Shown here piece by piece: positions 10,714 through 19,083 of a stretch of DNA of 64,000 nucleotides. Position 1 is the first letter of the stretch; the number at the start of each line of letters is the position of its first letter. This DNA comes from Streptomyces sp. NRRL F-4489 (GTDB lineage: Bacteria > Actinomycetota > Actinomycetes > Streptomycetales > Streptomycetaceae), in the NCBI RefSeq assembly GCF_001509485.1, contig NZ_LLZI01000287.1, positions 1 through 64,000 of the forward strand. Reading direction: 5' to 3'. The translations under genes were made by a program, and so were the position numbers. The notes below the pieces were generated by a model, which was not told the origin of the DNA, did not search any database, and saw only the letters and a program-made list of their open reading frames with translations.

Positions 10714-13539
10714 TCACCGGTGGCTCGGGAACTCCACCACCTGCTGGTACGTGGGCCGGTTCTGCCAGGTCATCGTGGTGTGCGTCAGGCCGCCCACCGC
10801 GCGGTGGACGATGGCGTCGGCGCACCACTGGTCGCCGGCCTTGCAGGTGTCGTCGCCCGGGTAGACCCGGTCCGGGGTCTGCGCGGCGGCCTGCTGGAGG
10901 GTGGCCAGCAGGGTGTCCCGGCAGGCGGAGAGGTCGCCGCCGCCGCAGTAGCGGACCGCGAGCGGGCCCTGGACGCGGTCGCCGAGGACGGCCCGCAGGT
11001 CCTTGTCGGCGTAGCTCCACCAGCCGTACTGGAAGGCCGAGCCGGCGTGCGCGCCGGTGGGGCCGTGGCCGGCCGACGGGGACTCGTCGGTGGTGAGGTT
11101 GGCGGTCAGCGCCTGGTAGAGGTCGGTGCCGAGGCCGGGCCGGAAGACCTGCTCAATCATTTTCGGCCACCAGGCGTCCATCAGCCGGACCGCGTCGGTG
11201 TGCGCGTAAGCGTGCGAGCCGGGCGTGGTCTCGCGGCGCTGGGCGCCGTCCCGGCGCCAGGCGTCGAGCTGCTGGACGGCGGTGCGCAGCGCGGGGTCGG
11301 TGACGGGTTTGCTGCCGATCACCCGCAGCAGGTCGGGCAGGACGTCCTCGCCGCGCAGGTCGGTGAGGGCGGCGTCGGCCATCGCGCGGGTCAGGGCGGC
11401 GCGGGTGACGCCGCCGTCCCGGACGAGGCGGCGGACCCGGTCGTCGAGGAGGTTGGCGCGGTGCACCGAGCCGTTGCCGAAGCCGGCCGAGTCGTAGTCC
11501 TTGGCCTGCTTGTTGTTCCAGGAGACGTAGTAGTCCTGGTCGATCGATTGCGGGTGCTGGGCGGGCGGGGTGTAGGCGGCGGTGTGAGTGGCGGGGTCGA
11601 AGTCCTTCCATTCGTAGGCCGGTTGGGCCTGCACGGGCAGGGCGGGGTCCACATCGGGGTTGCGGACGGGGTTGAGGCCGCTGTTGTAGTAGGCGATGTC
11701 GCGGGAGTCGGCGTAGAACCAGTTGAAGGCGTAGCCGATGTGCTGGGCGGCCTGCTGGAAGCTCTTGGCGTCGTGCACGGACGACGGGTCGTTGAGCATC
11801 TGGAAGCCGATGATGGAGTCGGCCTCGTGGCCGTAGGTGGTGCGCAGCGCGGTGTAGGCGACGGGCTTGCCGCCGGTGGTGGCGCGGTGGGTGACGATGC
11901 CGTACTTGGTGCGGAAGACCCGCATGCGGTACGAGCCGGCCGCGGTGGGGTCGGCGATGGTGGGCTTCCAGGAGTTGGTGCGCTCCAGCTTCTCCATGGG
12001 GAGGCACTGGCCGTGGTAGCGGTACGAGGTGGACTGCTCGGTGGGTTTCGAGCCGTCCGCGTTGCACAGGTCCACGGCGTAGGTGTCGGTGATGTCCTGG
12101 CCGGCGGAGGTGGCGCTCCAGGCGTAGTCCTGGCCGCGGCCGAGCTGGACGTACATCCCGACGCCGGCGAACGACGCGCCGCGGGCGCTGATGCCGGGCC
12201 CCTGGATCTCCTGGAGCATCAGCAGCTGGGGCGCGAAGTAGCCGGTCTGCGGGCCGAAGACGGCGACCGGGTGGCCGCTGGCGGTGTGCTTGCCGGAGAC
12301 CAGCAGGGCGTTGGACATCCCGCGGTGCTGGGTGGGGTCGAAGCTCCCCTTGGGCAGCACGCCGTCCTTGAACATGCCCTCCAGCTCGCGGTACTTCTCC
12401 GGGGCCTTGACCGGGTCGCGGGGCGGGGTGGCGCTCTTGGAGGCGGCGGCGCCGGTGCGGTCGAAGACGAGTGGTTCGGGGGTGACGGACCCGGGGTCGG
12501 GGAGGGCGGTGCCCTTGGCCTTGGCCGGTTTGACGGCGTAGGGGAAACTCTGGCCGTCGTGCAGGGTCTTGACGGCCTCGGGGTCGTTGCGCTCCCGGAA
12601 GGACTCCCAGACCTTGGTGCCCTTCTCCAGGCCGTACTTCTGCTGGGCGGACAGCAGGGCGAGGGCGGAGGGGACCTCTCCGCCGCCGCCGTTGCCGAAG
12701 AGGCCGCCGACGACGGAGGCGAGGGCTATCAGGTCGGTGAGCTTGAACGGCTGGATCTCGCCGGCGTTGGTGATCGCGTTGACGTGGCCGGTGACGACGT
12801 ACTCGCCGGGGAAGTAGCGGCCCTTCTTGGACTGCTCGCGGTAGGCGTTGATGCCGTCCACGTACGCCTGGGCGTCCGCCATGGCCTGTTCGCCGCGCGC
12901 GCCGTACTGGGTGCGGATGGCGTCGACCTGCGCCTGGAGGTCCGCCTCGGTGTACGGGGCGGAGGGCCAGAACTGCTGCTCCAGGCCCTGGTTGGCGGGG
13001 GCGCCGCCGGCGAACGAGGTCAGTTCGCCGCGCCCGATGTGGCGGAAGAGGTCCATCAGCCAGAGCCGGTCCTGGCCCGCGGCGTAGCCGGCGCCGTACT
13101 CGGTGCCGTAGCGGGTGGTGCCCTTGATGTGCGGGACGCCGGTCTTCTTGTCGCGGGTGATGGTGACGTCGGGGCGGGGGGTGCTGACCGAGCCGACCTG
13201 GTCCTTGGGGACGCCGAAGGAGGCGTCGTTGAAGAAGTCGGTGAGGGTGGCGTCGGTGAGCGAACGGTAGCCGCCGGCCAGCGCGTTGTAGGGGGCGATC
13301 TGGTCGGAGGTGTGCGGGGGGTGGGTGCCGAACAGCTTGTTGCCGAGGATCTGCATCAGGGTGGCGTTGCCGCTGGCGCCGGGCGGCAGGATGTCCCCGC
13401 ACTGGCCCTGGCAGTAGTCGTCGCCGGCGGGCGGGGCGGCCGCGGCCGCGGTGGGGGGCGGTGCCAAGACCGCGGCACCCAGGGCGAACAGGGCCGCGGT
13501 GGCGGCGGCCCGGAGCCTTCCGGTGGTACGTCGTCGCAT
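10714..13539 (-). CDS. Secreted penicillin-acylase-family (Ntn) amidohydrolase
   Basis: The 941-residue precursor starts at the ATG at 13539, which has AAGGAG five bases upstream. Residues 1-35 form a secretion signal (MRRRTTGRLR, then a hydrophobic Ala-rich core). A short alpha region with the family segment YGAGYAAGQDRLWLMDLFRH is followed by the nucleophile region at about residue 409 (GMSNALLVSGKHTASGHP), where Ser begins the beta subunit after self-cleavage. The later YVQLGRGQDYAWSATSAGQD and the FNWFYADSRDIAYYNSG stretch also fit. Relatives hydrolyse penicillins, acyl-homoserine lactones or cyclic lipopeptides; the substrate here is unknown. The gene stands alone, with a terminator downstream. 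Confidence 0.9.
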   Translation of the reverse strand: MRRRTTGRLRAAATAALFALGAAVLAPPPTAAAAAPPAGDDYCQGQCGDILPPGASGNATLMQILGNKLFGTHPPHTSDQIAPYNALAGGYRSLTDATLTDFFNDASFGVPKDQVGSVSTPRPDVTITRDKKTGVPHIKGTTRYGTEYGAGYAAGQDRLWLMDLFRHIGRGELTSFAGGAPANQGLEQQFWPSAPYTEADLQAQVDAIRTQYGARGEQAMADAQAYVDGINAYREQSKKGRYFPGEYVVTGHVNAITNAGEIQPFKLTDLIALASVVGGLFGNGGGGEVPSALALLSAQQKYGLEKGTKVWESFRERNDPEAVKTLHDGQSFPYAVKPAKAKGTALPDPGSVTPEPLVFDRTGAAASKSATPPRDPVKAPEKYRELEGMFKDGVLPKGSFDPTQHRGMSNALLVSGKHTASGHPVAVFGPQTGYFAPQLLMLQEIQGPGISARGASFAGVGMYVQLGRGQDYAWSATSAGQDITDTYAVDLCNADGSKPTEQSTSYRYHGQCLPMEKLERTNSWKPTIADPTAAGSYRMRVFRTKYGIVTHRATTGGKPVAYTALRTTYGHEADSIIGFQMLNDPSSVHDAKSFQQAAQHIGYAFNWFYADSRDIAYYNSGLNPVRNPDVDPALPVQAQPAYEWKDFDPATHTAAYTPPAQHPQSIDQDYYVSWNNKQAKDYDSAGFGNGSVHRANLLDDRVRRLVRDGGVTRAALTRAMADAALTDLRGEDVLPDLLRVIGSKPVTDPALRTAVQQLDAWRRDGAQRRETTPGSHAYAHTDAVRLMDAWWPKMIEQVFRPGLGTDLYQALTANLTTDESPSAGHGPTGAHAGSAFQYGWWSYADKDLRAVLGDRVQGPLAVRYCGGGDLSACRDTLLATLQQAAAQTPDRVYPGDDTCKAGDQWCADAIVHRAVGGLTHTTMTWQNRPTYQQVVEFPSHR

Positions 13540-13621
13540 TCCTGCTCCTTCGGGGGACACCCTGTCCTTCACGTGCCCGGGCAGGGTCCGCCGGACGTTA
13601 CCGTCGGTTACTCGCTACCGG

Positions 13622-13642
13622 AAGGTGAACAACAGTCACCTT
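13622..13642. promoter_or_regulatory. Inverted repeat upstream of the acylase gene
   Basis: AAGGTGA and TCACCTT form perfect 7-base arms around a 7-base spacer, 83 bases upstream of the acylase start. Two direct GTTAC motifs lie beside it at about 13600-13615. The arrangement suggests a regulator site for the acylase gene or the divergent zinc-ribbon gene. It is a candidate only. Confidence 0.35.
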
Positions 13643-13791
13643 TTCGAATTCCCCACAGCGGGCAGGCGGTACGGGCGGACACCCCGGCACATCGCCGCCC
13701 AAAACCGCAAAGGAATTCGATGGATCCGGGCGGCGGCCGGCTACGTCCATTCCCTGTCCAGTCGGGATCCTCCCCGGAGGTGGAGCACACC

Positions 13792-14409
13792 ATGGCCGGT
13801 TTCAGAGCCCTCGCGGAACAGGTCCGCAACCCTCGTCTCGTCACCGCGCGGCGCCGCACCGCGCTGCGCAAATGCCTGGAGCGCTTCGCCCCTTACGGGC
13901 ACCGCGCGACCTGGCACCACCTGTGCACCCGCGCCGGATTCGCCGTCCACGACCGCGAACCCGATCCGGCGCGGCTGGTGGCCGCCCTCGCCGAACTGGA
14001 GGAGGCACGCGCCCTCTGGCTCGCGTACGAGGAGGAGTTCGCGGCCCGGCGGCGCCGCGAGAAGCACGAGGGGATCCGCCAGCCCGGCGCCCTCGACGAC
14101 TGGCACCGCCGCACCTGGGGCGGCTACGACATCGTGCCCTGCGTCTCCCCGCAGCGGCATCCGGCGGCCCGCCTCTGCGAGGTGCTGCGCCGCGTGATCG
14201 CGGCGATGGAGGCGGGCCGCCCGCGCCGCGACTGCCCGGTCTGCGGCTCCACCCGCTTCGTGTGGGTGCCGGGGCCGGAGGGCTGCCCGACCGCCGGACC
14301 GGCCTGCCGGGAGTGCGGGGTGGTGGCCCCGGTGGCGGTACTGGCCCCGGAGACGCTGCACGCGGCGGCGGCCGGGGCGTACGGGCGGGAGGCGTCGGCG
14401 GCGGCCTGA
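13792..14409 (+). CDS. Zinc-ribbon protein of unknown function
   Basis: The 205-residue soluble protein starts at the ATG at 13792, with GGAGG about 10 bases upstream. The first 140 residues are rich in Arg and Glu and predicted helical (LAELEEARALWLAYEEEFAA). A C-terminal zinc ribbon has paired cysteines at 148/151 (CPVC) and 172/175 (CREC). I do not recognise the family. The open frame extends far upstream through the antisense strand of the acylase gene, but only the part after 13792 has a start signal and sensible composition. It is divergent from the acylase gene. Confidence 0.7.
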   Translation: MAGFRALAEQVRNPRLVTARRRTALRKCLERFAPYGHRATWHHLCTRAGFAVHDREPDPARLVAALAELEEARALWLAYEEEFAARRRREKHEGIRQPGALDDWHRRTWGGYDIVPCVSPQRHPAARLCEVLRRVIAAMEAGRPRRDCPVCGSTRFVWVPGPEGCPTAGPACRECGVVAPVAVLAPETLHAAAAGAYGREASAAA

Positions 14410-14416
14410 ACCGCGC

Positions 14417-14456
14417 GCCGCCGGGCCGCCGGGCCGCCGGGCCGCTGGTCCGCTGG
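14417..14456. repeat. Five tandem 8-base units between two genes
   Basis: Three exact GCCGCCGG units are followed by two variants (GCCGCTGG and TCCGCTGG), directly after the zinc-ribbon gene stop. It is a short microsatellite-like array and may vary in length between strains. Confidence 0.7.
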
Positions 14457-14578
14457 TCCCACGGGGGTGCCGGCGCCGCCGGGCGGCGGCGCGCCGCCCA
14501 TGCCCTCCGGTCATCGGCCCGTCGCCGGATCCGTCCGCGAGCGGTGCGTTGTCAGACCCCCCTGTCATCATCGGAAGC

Positions 14579-15319
14579 ATGTTGCGGATGCTTCAGGTCT
14601 GTCTCAACGGGCCGCGTACGGCGGCCGGTTCGGGGGCCGTGCCGATGACGCCGGCCGCGCTCGCCGAGGCCGCGCGCCGGGCGGTCGCGGCCGGTGCCCA
14701 GGACGTCCACCTCCACCCCAAGACCCCGTGCGGCCAGGACTCCCTCTCGCCGCGGGTGGTCGGTCCGGCCGTGGCGGCCGTCCGGGAGGCGGTGGACGTC
14801 CCGGTGGGGGTGACGACCGGCGCCTGGGCCGAGCCGGACGCCGCCCGCCGGGCGGAGCGGATAGCGTCCTGGACGGTCCTGCCCGACCACGCCTCGGTCA
14901 ACTGGCACGAGCCGGGCGCCGATACGGTCGCCGCCGCGCTGCTGGCGCGCGGCGTCGGCGTCGAGGCCGGGATATGGGCCGGGACGGAGGCCGCCGCCCG
15001 GTTCGCCGCCTCGCCGCTCGCGCCGCGGGTGCTGCGGGTGCTGGCCGAGGTCATCGGCGACACCGACCCCGTCACGGCGCCCGCCACCGCCCGGGCGCTG
15101 CTGGCCGAGCTGGCGGCGATACCCCACGGCCGCCCGGTGCTGCTGCACGGCCACGACGGCGGCGCCTGGCCGGTGCTCCAGCTCGCCGGCGAGCTGGGGC
15201 TGGCCTCCCGGATAGGCATCGAGGACACCCTCGTCCTGCCCGACGGGACCCCGGCCGGCGGGAACGACGAACTCGTCGGCGAGGCGGTGTGGTTGACGGG
15301 CGGTCTCGCCGCCGGGTGA
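14579..15319 (+). CDS. BKACE-family (DUF849) beta-keto acid cleavage enzyme-like protein
   Basis: The 246-residue protein resembles the beta-keto acid cleavage enzymes, whose founding member Kce condenses 3-keto-5-aminohexanoate with acetyl-CoA. The HLHPK motif near residue 43 supplies the metal-binding histidines, and the C-terminal GLASRIGIEDTLVLPDG segment matches the family's conserved RIGxEDxL stretch. It is shorter than the usual 270-310 residues. The substrate is not predictable. The ATG at 14579 was chosen because the conserved VCLNGPR strand starts directly after it; a second ATG lies nine bases on. The ribosome binding site is weak. Confidence 0.82.
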   Translation: MLRMLQVCLNGPRTAAGSGAVPMTPAALAEAARRAVAAGAQDVHLHPKTPCGQDSLSPRVVGPAVAAVREAVDVPVGVTTGAWAEPDAARRAERIASWTVLPDHASVNWHEPGADTVAAALLARGVGVEAGIWAGTEAAARFAASPLAPRVLRVLAEVIGDTDPVTAPATARALLAELAAIPHGRPVLLHGHDGGAWPVLQLAGELGLASRIGIEDTLVLPDGTPAGGNDELVGEAVWLTGGLAAG

Positions 15320-15649
15320 GCCGCCGCGCGGCCCGGGCGGCACTTCCCGGCCATTGTTGGCCGGACGTGCCGCCGCGCTCCCGGGGCCGTCGCAGTGGCC
15401 GGTTCGCCCCGGCCCGGGGCTGCTTGGGCCCGCCGTCCGGCCGGTCGCGGGCCGCCGCCGTACGGTCCGGGCCGCCGCCGCCCGGCCGCACGCGGCTGTC
15501 CCGTTCGCGTACGGCCCTTTACGCGGACGCCCGCGGACTGAAACAACTGTTCACGGGCTGATCACCGGCGGCCGCGCGCCCCGGCGCCGGCCCGTCCCGC
15601 CCGTACGGCAAACGGGGCCGTGCGGGCCCGAACGAGAGGGTGGACGTCC
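15320..15649. other. Non-coding 330-base gap
   Basis: No gene with a credible start and composition is seen between the BKACE-like gene and the amidase gene. It holds one hairpin at 15347-15364 and very GC-rich filler. No confident promoter was found for the amidase gene. Confidence 0.5.
15347..15364. terminator. Small hairpin after the BKACE-like gene
   Basis: CCGGCCA-TTGT-TGGCCGG is a perfect 7-base hairpin 28 bases after the stop. It probably acts as a terminator, although there is no T tract. Confidence 0.45.
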
Positions 15650-17092
15650 ATGGCCGAACTGCACGACCTGACCGCGCTCGAACAGGCCGCGGAGATCCGG
15701 TCGGGGGAGCTGTCCCCGGTCGAGCTCACCGAGCACTACCTCGCGCGGATCGACCGGCTGGACGACTCCCTGGGCGCCTTCATCACCCGCACCCCCGAAC
15801 TCGCCCGCAAGCAGGCCGCGGAGGCCGAGAGCGAGGCCGCCGCGGCCCGCCGCGAGGGCCGCGCGCTGCCGCCGCTGCACGGCGTCCCGGTGCCGGTGAA
15901 GGACCTCAACCACGTCGCCGGGGTGCGCTGCACGATGGGTTCGGCGGCACTCACCGACCACGTCCCGGACACCGACGACCATGTCGCCGCCGCGCTGCGC
16001 CGGGCCGGCACGATCATGCTGGGCAAGACCAACACCCCCGAATTCGGCCTCCCCTGCTACACCGAGAACAGGATCGCCCCGCCGTCCCGCACCCCCTGGG
16101 ACCCGGCCCGCTCGGCGGGCGGCTCCAGCGGCGGGGCGGCCGCCGCGGTCGCCGGCGGTCTGGCCCCGGTCGCGCACGCCAGCGACGGCGGCGGCTCGAT
16201 CCGCATCCCGGCGTCGGCGTGCGGCCTCTACGGCATCAAGCCCAGCCGCGGCCGGGTCAGCAGCGGCCCGCGGCTGCACGACGTGACGGGCCTGAGCACC
16301 TCGGGACCGCTGGCCCGCACGGTCGCCGACGCGGCCGCGCTGCTGGACGCCATGGCCGGTACGCAGCCCGGCGACCCGTACGCCGCGCCCGGTCTGCCGC
16401 CCGGCGAGACCTTCGCCGGACAGGTCCGCAAGGACCCCGGGCGGCTGCGGATCGCGGTGCTCACCCAGGCGCCGCTGCCGGACGCCGAGGTGCACCCCGA
16501 CTGCCGTACCGCGGTCGCCGAGACCGCCGCGCTGCTCGGCACGCTCGGCCACGAGACCGAGGAGCTGGCCTTCCCGGCCGACGACCGGATCCTGCACGCC
16601 TTCACCCGGGTGTGGTCGGTGATGGCCGCCCGCCGCCCCGTCCCGGCGGACGGCGAGGAGCTGCTGATGCCGCTCACCCGCTATCTGCGCGCCCGCGGCC
16701 GGGAGGTGTCCGGCGAAGCCTTCGCCGAGGGGCTGTTCGCCTTCCGGGAGCTGGCGCAGGCCATCGCCGAGGGCCTGATGCCGCCCGGCACCGGCTACGA
16801 CGTGATCCTCTCCCCCACCGTGGCCGCGCCGCCGCCGCTGGTCGGCGCGTTGCGCGACGACGCCGACCCGCGGGCGGAGTTCGCCGCGGTGGGCCGCTTC
16901 ACGCCGTTCACCGCCTTCTACAACGCCACCGGCCAGCCCGCGGTCAGCGTCCCGCTGCACTGGAACGCCGAGGGCCTGCCGATCGGCGTCATGCTCGGCG
17001 GCCGCTACGGCGACGAGGCCACCCTGATCGCGCTCTCCGCCCAGCTGGAGGCGGCCCGCCCGTGGGCCCACCGCAAACCGCCGGTGTGGTGA
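15650..17092 (+). CDS. Amidase signature-family hydrolase
   Basis: The 480-residue protein has the complete amidase-signature catalytic triad: Lys84 in [12 protein letters not shown], cis-Ser160 in [14 protein letters not shown], and nucleophile Ser183 in [11 protein letters not shown]. Length and C-terminal segment ([18 protein letters not shown]) are standard for cytoplasmic amidases that hydrolyse linear amides; GatA-like and 6-aminohexanoate-hydrolase-like members look alike, so the substrate is open. No GatB or GatC gene is nearby, which argues against tRNA amidation. The ATG at 15650 follows a GAGAGGGTGG ribosome binding site. soxR is convergent, ending 15 bases downstream. Confidence 0.92.
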   Translation: MAELHDLTALEQAAEIRSGELSPVELTEHYLARIDRLDDSLGAFITRTPELARKQAAEAESEAAAARREGRALPPLHGVPVPVKDLNHVAGVRCTMGSAALTDHVPDTDDHVAAALRRAGTIMLGKTNTPEFGLPCYTENRIAPPSRTPWDPARSAGGSSGGAAAAVAGGLAPVAHASDGGGSIRIPASACGLYGIKPSRGRVSSGPRLHDVTGLSTSGPLARTVADAAALLDAMAGTQPGDPYAAPGLPPGETFAGQVRKDPGRLRIAVLTQAPLPDAEVHPDCRTAVAETAALLGTLGHETEELAFPADDRILHAFTRVWSVMAARRPVPADGEELLMPLTRYLRARGREVSGEAFAEGLFAFRELAQAIAEGLMPPGTGYDVILSPTVAAPPPLVGALRDDADPRAEFAAVGRFTPFTAFYNATGQPAVSVPLHWNAEGLPIGVMLGGRYGDEATLIALSAQLEAARPWAHRKPPVW

Positions 17093-17107
17093 CCGGCCCG
17101 GACACCC

Positions 17108-17698
17108 CTAGCGCTCTTCCTTGACCCCGCACGCGGGCGCGGCCGGTGCGTCCGGGCCGGCCGGGTCGGCGGCCCGGCCCGCCGTGCCCCGGCCGCCCGC
17201 GCCCGTACGCGCTCCCACCCCCGGCTCCGGGTCCGTGGCGCGCCGGTCCACCCGGAGGCGGCGGGCGCCGGGGCCCTGGCCGCCGAGGTCGTCGTCGGGG
17301 TTGGAGAGCGCGCACCGCTCCAGCGAGAGGCAGCCGCAGCCGATGCAGTCGGTCAGCCGGTCCCGCAGCTCGACCAGCTGGCCGATCCGCTCGTCGAGTT
17401 CGGCGCGCCAGACCTCCGAGAGCCGGGCCCAGTCCTGGCGGTTGGGGGTGCGTTCGTCCGGCAGCTCGGCCAGCGCGTCGCGGATCACCGCGAGCGGGAT
17501 GCCGACCCGCTGCGCGGCCCGTACGAAGGCGACCCGGCGCAGCGCGTCGCGGGTGTAGCGGCGCTGGTTGCCGGCCGTCCGGGTGCTGCTGATCAGGCCC
17601 TTGGACTCGTAGAAGTGCAGGGCGGAGACGGCCGCGCCGCTGCGGGCGGAGAGCTGGCCGACGGTGAGCTCGTGAACCTTGAACGGAATCTTGGGCAC
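17108..17698 (-). CDS. soxR: Redox-sensing transcriptional activator SoxR
   Basis: The 196-residue MerR-family protein starts at a GTG at 17698. The N-terminus ([26 protein letters not shown]) is a MerR helix-turn-helix, followed by the dimer helix and the [2Fe-2S] cluster motif [12 protein letters not shown], the CX2CXCX5C spacing diagnostic of SoxR. The C-terminal tail after the cluster is long and rich in Pro and Ala, as in actinobacterial SoxR. In Streptomyces SoxR senses redox-active compounds and activates a small regulon rather than a superoxide response. No SoxR-type palindrome was found in the 145-base gap to the divergent MaoC gene, so its targets are probably elsewhere. Confidence 0.93.
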   Translation of the reverse strand: MPKIPFKVHELTVGQLSARSGAAVSALHFYESKGLISSTRTAGNQRRYTRDALRRVAFVRAAQRVGIPLAVIRDALAELPDERTPNRQDWARLSEVWRAELDERIGQLVELRDRLTDCIGCGCLSLERCALSNPDDDLGGQGPGARRLRVDRRATDPEPGVGARTGAGGRGTAGRAADPAGPDAPAAPACGVKEER

Positions 17699-17773
17699 GC
17701 CGCCAACCCTAAAGGGCCTGCCGGCTGGCCCGGCCGGGCACCGGACACCGGCCGGGCACCAGACGCCGGGGCG

Positions 17774-17819
17774 TTGACAGGGGGCGTCCGCCCTCGCATG
17801 CTGAGCAAGCGCTTGGTCA
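17774..17819 (+). promoter_or_regulatory. MaoC gene promoter with overlapping TetR-type operator
   Basis: TTGACA at 17774-17779 is a consensus -35. The spacing places a weak -10 at about 17797-17802, just before TGAGCAAGCGCTTGGTCA (17802-17819), an 18-base near-perfect palindrome centred on AAGCGCTT. A protein bound there would block transcription of the MaoC gene. Fifteen identical bases of this site recur upstream of the TetR gene at 18940, so that TetR is the likely ligand. Confidence 0.65.
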
Positions 17820-17843
17820 ACACGCTTGAGGAGGCGGACGGAG

Positions 17844-18305
17844 ATGGCGGAGCCCCGGGTGTTCGGGTCGGTCGAGGAGCTGCGGGCGGCGGTCGGCGAG
17901 GAGCTGGGCCCCAGCGACTGGCTGGAGATCGACCAGCGGCGGATCGACCTGTTCGCGGAGGCCACCGGTGACCACCAGTGGATCCACGTGGACCCGGAGA
18001 AGGCGGCGGCCGGGCCGTTCGGCACCACCATCGCGCACGGCTATCTGACGCTGTCGCTGCTGCCGGCCCTGGTGCCGCGGCTGATGCGGGTGGAGAACGT
18101 CGCCATGGGCATCAACTACGGCACCAACAAGGTGCGTTTCCCGGCCCCCGTCCCGGTCGGCTCGCGGCTGCGGGCCCGCGCCCGGATCGCGGAGGTGGCC
18201 GAGGTCACCGGCGGGGTGCAGCTCACCACGGTGGTCACGGTCGAGCGGGAGGGCGGCGAGAAGCCGGTGTGCGTGGCGGAGTCGGTCAGCCGCTTCCACT
18301 GGTAG
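17844..18305 (+). CDS. MaoC-like (R)-specific enoyl-CoA hydratase
   Basis: The 153-residue hot-dog-fold protein contains [19 protein letters not shown] and [18 protein letters not shown], the hydratase-2 segments with the catalytic Asp and His. Such proteins hydrate trans-2-enoyl-CoA to (R)-3-hydroxyacyl-CoA in fatty acid or polyhydroxyalkanoate metabolism. The ATG at 17844 has GGAGGCGGACGGAG just upstream. The gene is controlled by a promoter with an AAGCGCTT-centred operator and is convergent with the TetR that probably binds it; an acyl-CoA dehydrogenase gene lies on the far side of that TetR. Confidence 0.92.
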   Translation: MAEPRVFGSVEELRAAVGEELGPSDWLEIDQRRIDLFAEATGDHQWIHVDPEKAAAGPFGTTIAHGYLTLSLLPALVPRLMRVENVAMGINYGTNKVRFPAPVPVGSRLRARARIAEVAEVTGGVQLTTVVTVEREGGEKPVCVAESVSRFHW

Positions 18306-18316
18306 GCCGCGGGGCC

Positions 18317-18940
18317 CTAGGGGCGGGCGCCCACCATGCGCAGGACGAGGTCGGCGTAGAGGGTGCCGACCTCGTCGGGGGTGCGCGGGCCCTCGGCGGA
18401 GAACCACCGGGCCACGTCCACGCACAGCGAGAGCACGGCCAGCGTCGTACCCGGCACGTCGTCCACGGAGAACTCGCCGCTGTCCGTGCCGTCCTGGATG
18501 ATCTGGCGCAGCAGCCGGTCGGTGCGGCGGCGCAGGCCGGCGATCTCGGCGTAGTGCTCGGCGCCGAGCGCCTGGAGCTCGTACTGGATGACCCGGGCGG
18601 TGGTGTGGTGCTCGGCGTGCCAGCGGGCGAAGGTCCGCACCGCGTCGCGGAGCCGGTCGGTGGGGCTGCCCGCGGCGCCGGCGGCGGCCGCCATGATGCG
18701 CAGCGCCTTCTCGTGGCCGATGCCGCTGATGCGGTAGAGCAGCTCTTCCTTGGTCTTGTAGTGGATGTAGAGGGCGGCCGGGCTCATCCCGGCGCGGCCG
18801 GCGATATCGCGGGTGGTGGTGGCGTGGTAGCCGCGCTCGGCGAACGCGCCGACGGCGGCGCTGACCAGCCGCCGCGCGGCGTCCGGGGTGACCCCGGCCC
18901 ATTCGTCGCGCTCCTCCGCCGCCCGCTCGGCCGCACCCAT
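18317..18940 (-). CDS. TetR-family regulator of the adjacent MaoC/acyl-CoA genes
   Basis: The 207-residue protein has an N-terminal helix-turn-helix (FAERGYHATTTRDIAGRAGMSPAALYIHYKTKEELL, residues about 34-70) and a helical ligand domain of the type seen in fatty-acid-catabolism repressors. The ATG at 18940 has a GGGAGC ribosome binding site; an upstream extension into the acyl-CoA dehydrogenase antisense frame is not credible. The AAGCGCTT palindrome 66 bases upstream is also present before the MaoC gene, so autorepression and co-regulation are inferred, probably relieved by an acyl-CoA. Confidence 0.9.
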   Translation of the reverse strand: MGAAERAAEERDEWAGVTPDAARRLVSAAVGAFAERGYHATTTRDIAGRAGMSPAALYIHYKTKEELLYRISGIGHEKALRIMAAAAGAAGSPTDRLRDAVRTFARWHAEHHTTARVIQYELQALGAEHYAEIAGLRRRTDRLLRQIIQDGTDSGEFSVDDVPGTTLAVLSLCVDVARWFSAEGPRTPDEVGTLYADLVLRMVGARP

Positions 18941-19005
18941 CGCCGCTCCCGCTCTCGCTCCGCCAGGGGCCTTCCGCTGCCGGATCGAACACCATACCGT
19001 GCCGC

Positions 19006-19020
19006 TGAGCAAGCGCTTAG
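19006..19020. promoter_or_regulatory. Second copy of the AAGCGCTT operator, upstream of the TetR gene
   Basis: TGAGCAAGCGCTTAG shares 13 bases (14 with the preceding C, 15 with the GC) with the site at 17802. It lies upstream of the TetR gene start at 18940 and 64 bases beyond the stop end of the acyl-CoA dehydrogenase gene. It is the expected autoregulatory site. Confidence 0.6.
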
Positions 19021-19083
19021 GTGATGTCCGGGAGGCGGACGGGCGGGGGCCGGGGCCCGGGCGGCGGGGGCCCGCCCGGCGGG

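Noticed and set aside
10651..13791. Plus-strand open frame continuous with the zinc-ribbon gene
   Set aside because: Only the part after the ATG at 13792 has a ribosome binding site and protein-like composition; the rest is antisense of the acylase gene.
14417..14456. CRISPR-like repeat
   Set aside because: The units are 8 bases long, contiguous and lack spacers, so it is a simple tandem repeat.
15354..15649. Plus-strand frame before the amidase gene
   Set aside because: Pro/Arg-rich translation, no start signal, and it contains the post-BKACE hairpin region.
17699..17843. SoxR-box in the soxR-MaoC gap
   Set aside because: The only good palindrome is the AAGCGCTT-type site shared with the TetR gene; nothing resembles the SoxR consensus.
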